Below, piece after piece: positions 1 through 6,733 of a stretch of DNA of 42,955 bases. Positions within the stretch are counted from its first letter, which is position 1, and the number at the start of each line of letters is the position of its first letter. The position numbers and the translations under genes were made by a program. Source of the DNA: Thermomicrobiaceae bacterium (GTDB lineage Bacteria > Chloroflexota > Chloroflexia > Thermomicrobiales > Thermomicrobiaceae); contig JADBJL010000010.1 in the NCBI GenBank assembly GCA_014874455.1, positions 1 through 42,955 on the forward strand, in the 5' to 3' direction. Below the pieces are notes generated by a model that saw nothing but the letters and a program-made list of their open reading frames with translations, was not told the DNA's origin and ran no database searches.

Positions 1-17
1 AGGGATCGGTTGGCGAA

Positions 18-386
18 TCAGCAATGCTCTGCGTCGGGCGGTGGACTCACAAGGTCGATGCCGCCCGCGGTCATCCGCTCGAGCGTCTCATGGATGGTTG
101 CGGCTTCCGACTCGGAGTAGACGTGCGGCTCCAGGCCAGGCGTCTGGAGCGCCCGCCAGACCAGCGCGTAGGCGTCGGCCCGTGGCGGGTCGGCGTAGAT
201 CACGAGGACGTCCACGTCGCTCCGGGCGGTCGCGCGTCCCCTGGCCCAGAAGCCGAAGAGCACCGCCCGGCGCACCGGAAGCAGCCGCGCCAGCTCCCGC
301 ACGCGCGCCCGCAGGTGCGCGACCAGCTCACCCCTGGTCGAGCGCGGCGACCAGATGCGCACAGAATTCGACGATTCGTTCCGCAT
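18..386 (-). CDS. MNT-type nucleotidyltransferase, signature serine replaced
   Basis: Predicted 122-residue minimal nucleotidyltransferase (MntA-like), the usual partner of HEPN proteins; active members transfer nucleotides, for example AMP, onto the HEPN partner. The GSx10DxD motif is visible at residues 45-59, with both aspartates (57 and 59) at the right spacing, but the serine is Phe46 (codon TTC; serine would be TCC). The ATG at 386 gives an overlap of 59 bases with the upstream HEPN gene. A GTG at 362 would shorten the overlap to 35 bases, so the start is uncertain. It is the second gene of a two-gene minus-strand unit. The family call is fairly sure; activity is doubtful. Confidence 0.8.
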   Translation of the reverse strand: MRNESSNSVRIWSPRSTRGELVAHLRARVRELARLLPVRRAVLFGFWARGRATARSDVDVLVIYADPPRADAYALVWRALQTPGLEPHVYSESEAATIHETLERMTAGGIDLVSPPPDAEHC

Positions 387-729
387 AGCCGAGACACCGC
401 TCCGCCTCGCCGCGGGTGTAGAGCGCGTGCGGCGCGCCCGCCGGGTGGACGTCCGGATAGCGCGTGCCGATGTACGCCTTGTCGAGCTCGAGCGCGGCGT
501 CGACGAGCGGATCCGGAACGGACGCCAGCTCGCGCAGCGCCAGGAGCAGCGCGGCGACGCTGTACCCCCAGGCGTCGCGCCCGGCTCGCTGCAGAGCGGC
601 CTTGGCCGCCTTCTCGGCGGCTTGCTGGGCGGCGAAGCAGGCCCACTCGTGGAAGCCGTTGCTGAGCATGTGGCGGGCCGCCGCCAGGTCGGCCCGGGCT
701 TGCGCCAGCCAGTCGGCACTCCGTTCCAT
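328..729 (-). CDS. HEPN domain protein, partner of the nucleotidyltransferase
   Basis: Predicted 133-residue all-helical HEPN protein. The central AAQQAAEKAAKAAL helix (about residues 33-46) is diagnostic of the family. Active HEPN RNases carry an Rx4-6H motif. Here the matching place reads R51-DAWG-Y56, so the histidine is tyrosine (codon TAC at 562-564; histidine would be CAC). The ATG at 729 fits the family start (MERSADWLAQ). The next gene overlaps its 3' end, as expected for a HEPN/MNT pair. Such pairs act as toxin-antitoxin modules in other bacteria. Here the lost histidine suggests a non-nucleolytic or decayed copy. Confidence 0.85.
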   Translation of the reverse strand: MERSADWLAQARADLAAARHMLSNGFHEWACFAAQQAAEKAAKAALQRAGRDAWGYSVAALLLALRELASVPDPLVDAALELDKAYIGTRYPDVHPAGAPHALYTRGEAERCLGYAERIVEFCAHLVAALDQG

Positions 730-847
730 CCGGACCTCCGGCCGCAGTATACCCGATGCGCTCCCTGGTCTCCCTCTGCCGCAGCAGGCGGGATCACGCG
801 CCCTATGCCTCAACGTCACTGCAATACCACAATATGTGACATAGCTC

Positions 848-876
848 TTGACACGAGACGTGTCATACACTATAGT
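848..876 (+). promoter_or_regulatory. Sigma-70-type promoter of the Hsp20 gene
   Basis: TTGACA at 848-853 and TATAGT at 871-876 are separated by exactly 17 bases, close to the housekeeping consensus. Transcription would start near 883, about 50 bases before the Hsp20 ATG at 934. Confidence 0.8.
849..865. promoter_or_regulatory. Operator-like palindrome in the Hsp20 promoter
   Basis: TGACACG-AGA-CGTGTCA is a perfect inverted repeat with 7-base arms. It overlaps the -35 box and fills much of the spacer, where a bound repressor would block polymerase. A second small palindrome, CACTATAGTG at 868-877, covers the -10. The sequence matches neither the CIRCE nor the HAIR heat-shock operator as known, so the regulator is unidentified. 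Confidence 0.55.
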
Positions 877-933
877 GAGTTTGGATGTGAGGTCGCTTTG
901 GCGATCGAACGAGCCGAGAAGGGAGAGCAAGCC

Positions 934-1395
934 ATGCTGGAGCGGTGGAGCCCACTAGCTGAGCTGGATCGGATCGTCAGCGAGATGAACCGGCTGCTCG
1001 GTGAGACGGTTGAGCGTAGCCGGCTTCTGCCGCGGGCCTTTGCCTGGAGGCCGGCGACAGACGTCTACGACACGCTGGACGCCGTCGTGATCAAGCTGGC
1101 AGTGCCGGGGGCGCGTGCCGACGACCTTGAGGTGACGCTCGAGCAGAACACGGTAACGATTCGCGGCCGCTATGGATATACGCTCAGCGAGGACGAAGCG
1201 AAGAGGGTCACCTGGTATCGTCGAGAGATCGGCGCCGGCCAGTTCGTCGAGAGCATCACGCTGCCAGCGCCCGTGGACGCTGAGCATGCTCAGGCGACGG
1301 TGGAGAACGGCATCATCACGCTGACCTTCCCGAAGGCTGCGGAGGCCCGGGTCAAGCGAATCACGGTACAGGCGGCACGGCCACAGGCCTCGTAG
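934..1395 (+). CDS. Hsp20/alpha-crystallin family small heat shock protein
   Basis: Predicted 153-residue cytoplasmic holdase chaperone that binds unfolding proteins without ATP. The alpha-crystallin domain spans about residues 45-140: PATDVYDTLDAVVIKLAVPG begins it, and the late A-x-x-x-NGIITLTFPK strand motif is present. A short helical N-terminus (MLERWSPLAELDRIVSEMNR) is typical of the Hsp20 class A-like proteins of bacteria. The ATG at 934 is preceded by a GGGAGAG ribosome site. The reading frame is open upstream, but the conserved region starts here. It is divergent from the HEPN/nucleotidyltransferase pair and followed closely by a BON-domain gene. Confidence 0.93.
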   Translation: MLERWSPLAELDRIVSEMNRLLGETVERSRLLPRAFAWRPATDVYDTLDAVVIKLAVPGARADDLEVTLEQNTVTIRGRYGYTLSEDEAKRVTWYRREIGAGQFVESITLPAPVDAEHAQATVENGIITLTFPKAAEARVKRITVQAARPQAS

Positions 1396-1438
1396 TCTCG
1401 GTGCCTTGCGTCAACACGACTGACAGGGAGGTTGAGCG

Positions 1439-2113
1439 ATGGCCAGGCGCGTCAAGACGGACGAGGAGATCCAGCGTGACGTGCTCGAGGAGCTGGACTG
1501 GGATCCGGAGGTCGAAGTCACTGACGTCGGCGTCGAGGTCGACGACGGCGTGGTGACCTTGACTGGCACAGTCGACAGCTTCCTCAAGAAGTGGGCTGCC
1601 GAGCGCGCGGCGCTTCGGGTGGAGGGTGTTCGTGCGGTGGTGAACCACCTGGAGGTCGTCCCCCAGGGCGTGGGGGTGCGCACGGACACCGACATTGCTC
1701 GGGCAGTGGCCACAGCGCTGGAAGAGAACCCTTCGGTTCCGGCGGATCGGATCAAGGTTCGGGTCGAGGAAGGCCGCGTCACGCTGGAAGGCGAGGTCGA
1801 CTGGCACTACCAGCGCCGTGAGGCCGAGGATGCGGCCCGCCGGGTGGCTGGGGTCAAGTCGGTGATCAACCTGATCACCGTGAAGCAGCCGTCGGTCTCG
1901 CCCGACACGATCAAGGAGCGGATCGAGCAGGCCTTTGTCCGGAACGCGGAACTCGACGCCGAGAACATCCAGGTTCGCGTCGAGGACGGTGGCCACGTGA
2001 TCCTGACTGGCACTGTCCGCTCCTGGGCCGAGCGCAAGGAGGCCGAGGAGGCAGCCTGGCGATCTCCAGGCGTCACGAAGGTCACCAATATGATCCGCGT
2101 CCAGGTACCGTAA
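1439..2113 (+). CDS. Triple BON-domain protein
   Basis: Predicted 224-residue protein made of three BON domains (about residues 6-75, 80-150 and 152-222), each with the D-G-x-V-x-L-x-G-x-V core (for example VDDGVVTLTGTVDS and VEEGRVTLEGEVDW). BON domains are thought to bind phospholipid surfaces or other ligands and occur in OsmY-like stress proteins. There is no signal peptide, so this one appears cytoplasmic. A good GGGAGG site precedes the ATG. It lies 43 bases after the Hsp20 gene and ahead of a strong hairpin, so the two likely share a stress transcript. The exact function is unknown. Confidence 0.88.
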   Translation: MARRVKTDEEIQRDVLEELDWDPEVEVTDVGVEVDDGVVTLTGTVDSFLKKWAAERAALRVEGVRAVVNHLEVVPQGVGVRTDTDIARAVATALEENPSVPADRIKVRVEEGRVTLEGEVDWHYQRREAEDAARRVAGVKSVINLITVKQPSVSPDTIKERIEQAFVRNAELDAENIQVRVEDGGHVILTGTVRSWAERKEAEEAAWRSPGVTKVTNMIRVQVP

Positions 2114-2134
2114 CCCCGCGTTCCATCGATCCAG

Positions 2135-2168
2135 CGACAGGAGGCCAGGCTCGCCCGGCCTCCTGTCG
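2135..2168 (+). terminator. Hairpin terminator after the Hsp20-BON unit
   Basis: CGACAGGAGGCC at 2135-2146 pairs perfectly with GGCCTCCTGTCG at 2157-2168, a 12-base stem with a 10-base loop, 22 bases after the BON stop codon. The T-run after it is weak. Confidence 0.75.
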
Positions 2169-2197
2169 TCGTTCTTGCCCTCTGCCAGGTGGCTCGC

Positions 2198-2226
2198 TTG
2201 ACAGCCAGGAAACCGCTTTCTACAAT
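2198..2226 (+). promoter_or_regulatory. Strong sigma-70-type promoter
   Basis: TTGACA (2198-2203), a 17-base spacer and TACAAT (2221-2226) form a near-consensus promoter just after the upstream terminator. The predicted start is near 2233, about 240 bases before the next supported gene at 2476. Confidence 0.8.
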
Positions 2227-2231
2227 TGACG

Positions 2232-2475
2232 CGTACGTACCACTGCACGTACGAATCGCGCGAGATCTTTTTCGAGATGCTCCCGGGTGTCGAGCAGTGG
2301 GCTAAAGCCGTTGAGACAACCCTGACCGATTTCCTATGGGTCGTGGCGGTCTTCGCGCCGACTCTTCGCAGCAGAGGGGGAACTCCGCTTGGGGAACGAC
2401 AGGGGCGCTTCGAGGTCGAGCATGAGGCCTGCGCAAGCAGACCGGGGTCTACTTCTTTCCGGAGACGAGAGAGCG
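2232..2475 (+). other. Long untranslated leader with a dyad at its 5' end
   Basis: From the predicted start near 2233 to the ATG at 2476 no convincing protein is seen. The leader begins with an inverted repeat, CGTACGT (2232-2238) and ACGTACG (2247-2253) with an 8-base loop, which could be an operator or a 5' hairpin. Several more short complementary stretches follow, for example around GGGCTAAAGCC. I could not match it to a known riboswitch class. Confidence 0.4.
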
Positions 2476-2715
2476 ATGCGGTGGATTCACGCTCCGTGGC
2501 CGGTAACTATCTTTCCGAACCCTTGCGCGGGGGAGATCGCCTGGCTGGCACTCGCCTGTGAGCCTGCTGAGGTACCGCCCGAAGTCAGCACCTCATGCCT
2601 GGTGCTCAGCTACTGGCGACGACAACGACACTGCCCGCCCATCGGCGAGGGCGAAACGCCGAACGCTGCGCTGGCGAACTTGCTGGCGACGCTCTCCAGG
2701 CGGGCAGCCAGCTAG
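2476..2715 (+). CDS. Small hypothetical protein
   Basis: Predicted 79-residue protein starting MRWIHAPWPV, with four cysteines and a C-terminal stretch GEGETPNAALANLLATL. That stretch recalls the G-x-T-x-x-E-A-x-x-N helix of HicB-like proteins, but this is only a weak resemblance and no HicA partner is next to it. The ATG at 2476 is the most likely start, although an in-frame codon exists at 2389 and the ribosome site (GAGAGAG) is weak. It is followed 17 bases later by another unknown gene. The strong promoter upstream supports expression. Confidence 0.55.
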   Translation: MRWIHAPWPVTIFPNPCAGEIAWLALACEPAEVPPEVSTSCLVLSYWRRQRHCPPIGEGETPNAALANLLATLSRRAAS

Positions 2716-2732
2716 CAGGAGGCCCGATCGCC

Positions 2733-3092
2733 ATGGTCGACCAGCGAGAGTTCGTCCACTCGCTCATCAACGCCGTGCGTTCAGCCGGATTGCCGCTCGC
2801 CGCCTGGACGATCGAACAGGGTGAGCTCCATCTGCTGATGGCAGGCGGAATCGACGTCGTTTTACCGGTAACGGCGCCCGGGCGTGCAGCGGCGAGCAGC
2901 GTTGTCGCTGACCTCATCCGCCAGATGCCCGCACTCCCTATGCCAGTGACCGTCCGCTCGCCCGAAGAGATCATCGAGCTGAGTCCGATGCAGGCGGCAC
3001 GGCTTCGCTTTATGCGCTGGCTGGTCGTCACCGGCCGCTTGACCGGGGATACCTCGGTGCCGACCTCCGCGACGCTGCTCGACCTCGCCTGA
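2733..3092 (+). CDS. Hypothetical protein
   Basis: Predicted 119-residue protein, not recognised. It has an N-terminal helical part (REFVHSLINAVRSAGLP), a beta-rich centre (GELHLLMAGGIDVVLPV) and a helical C-terminus. No signal peptide or membrane segment is seen. AGGAGG lies ahead of the ATG at 2733, and a strong hairpin follows the stop. It probably forms a two-gene unit with the 79-residue protein upstream. Confidence 0.65.
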   Translation: MVDQREFVHSLINAVRSAGLPLAAWTIEQGELHLLMAGGIDVVLPVTAPGRAAASSVVADLIRQMPALPMPVTVRSPEEIIELSPMQAARLRFMRWLVVTGRLTGDTSVPTSATLLDLA

Positions 3093-3412
3093 GCCTGCCT
3101 CGCCATCGCGATGGCGAGGCAGCATCCCGGTCTGTAGTACCTTTGCTCCCACCGCCAGCGGCCGAACGTACCGAACCTCGTTGGGACGTTGCGCTATTGT
3201 GATATATGGCGCGGTACCGCTGAATCAAAGCAGCAGGTGCAGGACGTGGCCCGGTTGACATCCCGTTAGCTGCGGCTGCACCATCGAACCTCAGAGGCGT
3301 AGCACCGTGCCAGGAGCGGTCGAGTATGCGGGCAGAGTCTACGGAGCGCTCGATGGGCGAGACGAGGGCAATCGGATTGCGTTAGCATGGTAGTGAGGAT
3401 TTGGTGATTACC
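3093..3412. other. Intergenic region without a recognised gene
   Basis: About 320 bases holding the 26-base palindrome at its left end. A TTGACA at 3255-3260 has no good -10 partner, and a GATATAT-like element sits near 3201. No coding frame with a ribosome site is convincing. Confidence 0.5.
3096..3121 (+). terminator. Perfect 26-base palindrome, probable terminator
   Basis: TGCCTCGCCATCG followed directly by its reverse complement (3096-3121), starting 4 bases after the stop codon at 3092. It would form a 13-pair stem with little or no loop. No T-run follows, so it may instead be a protein-binding site. Confidence 0.6.
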
Positions 3413-3883
3413 ATGAACTGGGTACCGACCATCGCCGACAGTTGGAGACAGGATGTGGACACCGCCAACACGCGCCCACCCGACTCGACACTAACTGGAG
3501 AGCAGGAGTTCGTCGAGGATGGCGAAGTGCAGGCACAACTGGACGCCTTCCACCAGTACCTGGCCAGCCTGGACATCCGCGAGGGGCTGGATCAGGTACA
3601 GCCACCCGAGCGGCTACTTCGATTCTCGGAAATCAGCAACCTGGCACGCTGGCATATCAGGCTCAAGCCGGTTCGGAACCTGCGCGCGGCCGCGCGCTTC
3701 CGCGCTGTGCTCGCCCACCTGCCGCTCTGCATCGCCGCTCAAGCAGTCGACATCAGCAGTGAAGAGCTACACTTCAATTTGACGACGGTTCACCTTTCGC
3801 CCGAGGAAGTTCGCACCCGAGTCGAGGCAGCGCTCCGCTCCACCGGTTGCCCGGGAACAGTGGAAATCGAGCCGCGACCCTAG
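3413..3883 (+). CDS. Hypothetical protein, paired with the DUF4388 gene
   Basis: Predicted 156-residue soluble protein, not recognised. The N-terminal third is acidic and probably disordered (TANTRPPDSTLTGEQEFVED). The C-terminal part (about residues 75-150) looks like a folded alpha/beta domain with the stretch RFRAVLAHLPLC and a later SPEEVRTRVEAALRS helix. Start choice is open: TTG 3401, GTG 3404 and ATG 3413 are all in frame, and GAGGA at 3395-3399 would suit any of them imperfectly. The next gene follows 20 bases later, suggesting co-transcription with a DUF4388 regulator-like protein. Confidence 0.65.
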   Translation: MNWVPTIADSWRQDVDTANTRPPDSTLTGEQEFVEDGEVQAQLDAFHQYLASLDIREGLDQVQPPERLLRFSEISNLARWHIRLKPVRNLRAAARFRAVLAHLPLCIAAQAVDISSEELHFNLTTVHLSPEEVRTRVEAALRSTGCPGTVEIEPRP

Positions 3884-3903
3884 AGTTTTGGACGAGGTGC
3901 TCG

Positions 3904-4620
3904 ATGCCCTTCTACGGTGATCTGGACGATTTCCCGCTCCACGCTATCCTGCAGGGAATCACCTCGACCGCCAAGTCGGGCCGCTTGACGCTGGGTACAT
4001 CTACAGACGAGATCACACTGGTCTTCGACCGTGGTCGAGTGGCGGCAGTTACCGCCAGCGACGGGCGGCTGCGTCTCGGCCGCATGCTGGTCGAGCAGGG
4101 GCACGTGAGCGAAGAGCAACTGGAGCAGGCGCTCGCGCTCCAGTCGGTCAGCCCCACGCCGGTACGACTCGGCGACGTGCTGATCGAGCTCGGTTTCGTG
4201 ACTCGGCAGCAGGTGAAACTGGCCCTGGCCGCGCAGCTCGAAGAGTCGCTCTTCCGTATCCTGGTGAAACCGAGCGGCTCGTTCGCGTTCATCCCAGAAG
4301 CGCCGCCAGCGGCCCCGGATGAGACGATCCTCGATGAAACCCCGCTCGAGCCCCTCGTCCTGAACGCTATCCGCCGGGCCGACGAGTGGATCGCCTCTCG
4401 CGGTCGCCGCGAGTTGATTACGCTCACGGACGAGGTGACGAACCAGGCTGTCCTGGACTCCCTGACCCGCGTCGACCGTGCCGTGCTGCTGGCTCTGATC
4501 AACGGTGTGACGAGCGTCCACGACCTGCTGGCCGAGACAGGTCATCCGCTGCCGGAGATCGACGCCTCGCTGGCGACGCTGTCACGGCTGGGGCTCATCA
4601 GCATCTCGGAGGAGACATAA
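3904..4620 (+). CDS. DUF4388 protein with MshEN-like repeats
   Basis: Predicted 238-residue cytoplasmic protein. Residues 1-55 match the DUF4388 (PATAN-like) start, with FPLHAILQGITSTAKSGRL and the strand ITLVFDRGRVAAVTA; these domains occur in gliding and signalling proteins. Residues 57-80 and 88-111 are two copies of an LGxxLxxxGxVxxxQxxxALxxQ repeat, the pattern of MshEN/GspE N-terminal domains, which in other proteins bind c-di-GMP. The C-terminal 60 residues look like a winged helix. The ATG at 3904 matches the family start; an upstream in-frame codon exists. It converges with the polysaccharide cassette. Confidence 0.75.
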   Translation: MPFYGDLDDFPLHAILQGITSTAKSGRLTLGTSTDEITLVFDRGRVAAVTASDGRLRLGRMLVEQGHVSEEQLEQALALQSVSPTPVRLGDVLIELGFVTRQQVKLALAAQLEESLFRILVKPSGSFAFIPEAPPAAPDETILDETPLEPLVLNAIRRADEWIASRGRRELITLTDEVTNQAVLDSLTRVDRAVLLALINGVTSVHDLLAETGHPLPEIDASLATLSRLGLISISEET

Positions 4621-4668
4621 AGCTCAGACCCGGCTTGCCCGCTGGCTGCGCGATCACCTCAGCGCCAC

Positions 4669-6036
4669 TCAACCTTGAAGCAGCACAGCGCCCAACAGCC
4701 GCGCGCCCACCCGTTCGAGCGCTTGTTTGGCCGCTTGTGCCGCCGTCCGGCGCGTGCGGCCACCCGACACCAGCAGCACTACCCCATCGACCCGCGGTGC
4801 GATGGCGAGCGCATCCCCGTACTCGCAGACCGGTGCCGCGACGATCACGATGTACGTGACCTCCCTGCTGAGCCGGTCGAGAAACTCGACGAACCGAGGC
4901 TGGCTGAGAAGGTCGGCAGGGTTCAGGGACGCCTCAGACGCCAGGCTCCCGGCCGGCACGAGGTGCAGCCGATCGCACCCAGCAGGAACCAGCGGCAGAG
5001 GTGCCGCCAGGTCATCGCTCAGTAACCACCCGGCGAGCCCGTTCGTGTTGGGCAGCCCGAACAGCTCATGGAGCTGTGGCGCGCGCAAGTCGGCGTCGAC
5101 CAGGGCGACCCGGTCACCGGCCAGCGCCAGGGCAGCGGCGATGTTGGCGGCCACAGCCGCCCGGTCACCCGTGGCATCCGCCTCGGCTACCAGCACCGAG
5201 CGGAGCGTGCGATCGCGCTCCGCGAAGACGATCGCCGCTCGCAGCGCGCGGTAGGCCTCGGCTTGTGGCGATGTCGGCTCGGCCACCACGACAAGTCCTC
5301 TCTTCGGGTTCCTCGGCCGCATCCCGCTCTTCCTCCGTCCCCACCCTGGCGACGCCCCGCGATCGATCCGCCCGACCGTCGCCAGCGCCAGGTAGCGCTG
5401 CACCTCCCGCTCGTTTCGGAGCCGGTCGTCGAAATACTCCACGCCGAAGGCGAGCACCACGCCGAACGCCAAGCCTAACAGCAGCCCAGCCGCGCTGTTG
5501 AGCTTGACCCGCGGGCCGACCGGTGTCCCCGGCGGCCCAGGCGACTCCAGCTTGACGACTTCTACTGTCCCCTGAATCCGCTCGCCCCGTGGATCGGTGA
5601 AGCGTTCGAGGATCTGCCGGTTCTCTTCGGCCGACCGGGCGACGAAGGCGTCGGCTACCGCGTTGGCGATCGCTGCCGCGCGCTCTGGATCGGTGTCGGT
5701 CACGACGATCTGGACGAGGTTGCTGTCCTGGTTACGCCCCAGGGTCAGTGTGCCGAGCGCGTGGCCGGGGTCGATATCCAAACCGGCTTGCTGGAGCGCC
5801 TGGCTGACGAAGTCCCAGCTCCGGATCAGATCCTGGTACGAGGCCAGCCGGTTCTTAGCGTAGAGATCGAGCCAGTAGTCTGGTGGCTGGGCAACCGCCA
5901 TCAGGCGGACGCTGACTTGGTACGTGCGCGGCTGCGCCTCGCTGTAGAGAAACGCAGACAGCCCGGCAACGAGCGCCGCAACAACGAGGATCCACCAGCG
6001 CCTCGCCAGGATAGCCAGATACTCCTCAGGGCGCAC
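4669..6036 (-). CDS. Wzz/BY-kinase-like protein with degenerate ATP site
   Basis: Predicted 455-residue membrane protein of the Wzz/CpsC-CpsD fusion type that controls polysaccharide chain length. It has an N-terminal Wzz domain with membrane segments at about 15-33 and 182-200, then a ParA/MinD-like kinase domain (about 247-455). Walker A-prime (ALVDADLRAP, 311-320) is good. The Walker A site reads EADATGDRAAV (285-295), without the GKT/S core, and Walker B reads IVIVAAP (396-402) where IIDTPP is usual. No C-terminal tyrosine cluster is present. ATP hydrolysis and autophosphorylation are therefore doubtful. GTG start; it overlaps the upstream Wzz gene by 11 bases. Confidence 0.8.
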   Translation of the reverse strand: MRPEEYLAILARRWWILVVAALVAGLSAFLYSEAQPRTYQVSVRLMAVAQPPDYWLDLYAKNRLASYQDLIRSWDFVSQALQQAGLDIDPGHALGTLTLGRNQDSNLVQIVVTDTDPERAAAIANAVADAFVARSAEENRQILERFTDPRGERIQGTVEVVKLESPGPPGTPVGPRVKLNSAAGLLLGLAFGVVLAFGVEYFDDRLRNEREVQRYLALATVGRIDRGASPGWGRRKSGMRPRNPKRGLVVVAEPTSPQAEAYRALRAAIVFAERDRTLRSVLVAEADATGDRAAVAANIAAALALAGDRVALVDADLRAPQLHELFGLPNTNGLAGWLLSDDLAAPLPLVPAGCDRLHLVPAGSLASEASLNPADLLSQPRFVEFLDRLSREVTYIVIVAAPVCEYGDALAIAPRVDGVVLLVSGGRTRRTAAQAAKQALERVGARLLGAVLLQG

Positions 6037-6733
6037 GACGCTCTCGCCTCCTCAACGGGATGACGCCGATCACCGGCAGACCCAGCGCGTCCTGCACAGC
6101 CTCGGCTGTATCGAGCGTATCGGCGAGGTAGTCGACCAGGAACGCGACCAGCACGCCGCCGACCAGCGCCACCGCGAGCTGGAGTAACCACAAGAACTGC
6201 TGGCGCCCGCGATCCGACGCCGCCCCGAGCGGCTGCTCGATCACCGAGATGATCGCCTGCCTCGACGGGTTATCGAAGCCGAAGTACTGCGTCCCGCGCT
6301 CCTCCAGCGTCCGAGCTGCTGCTTGGGCGATCGCCACCGCACGCTGGGGATCGGTCGAGGTAGCCCGGATGGTCAGCGCGCGGTTGCGGCGCTCGACGCT
6401 CAAGGAGCCCTGTACCTCTCCTGGCGAGATCTGGAGTCCGGTGGTTTGGGCTAGCGTCTGGGCGACGTCGGCGGCGAAGACGTTGCCGCGCACGACCTCG
6501 GTGAAGTCGTCGACCGTGTACTCGTTGGTGAGATACAGGTAGTACTCGTCGTAGCGGAAGACGTCGGGCGGCGCTTCCTGCGGCATGCGGGTGACGATGA
6601 CCCGCGCCGTGGCTGTATAGTTCGGCCGGCTCTGCAGCGCCTGTATGACTACGCCGATAAGCACCAGAGCTGGCAGGGTCAAGGCGATCCAACGTCGCCG
6701 CCAAAGGATAGCCAGGTAGGCCCTCAGCTCCAT
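6026..6733 (-). CDS. Wzz-type chain-length determinant protein
   Basis: Predicted 235-residue polysaccharide co-polymerase-like protein. It opens with MELRAYLAILWRRRW and a membrane segment at about 15-33. A periplasmic/extracellular helical domain contains the STDPQRAVAIAQAAAR motif, and a second membrane segment lies near 180-205. It ends in a short cytoplasmic tail with a proline-rich LGLPVIGVIP end. It has no kinase domain; the next gene supplies a kinase-like one. Overlaps of 10 and 11 bases with its neighbours indicate one operon: glycosyltransferase, this gene, then the Wzz/ATPase fusion. Confidence 0.85.
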   Translation of the reverse strand: MELRAYLAILWRRRWIALTLPALVLIGVVIQALQSRPNYTATARVIVTRMPQEAPPDVFRYDEYYLYLTNEYTVDDFTEVVRGNVFAADVAQTLAQTTGLQISPGEVQGSLSVERRNRALTIRATSTDPQRAVAIAQAAARTLEERGTQYFGFDNPSRQAIISVIEQPLGAASDRGRQQFLWLLQLAVALVGGVLVAFLVDYLADTLDTAEAVQDALGLPVIGVIPLRRRERRAP

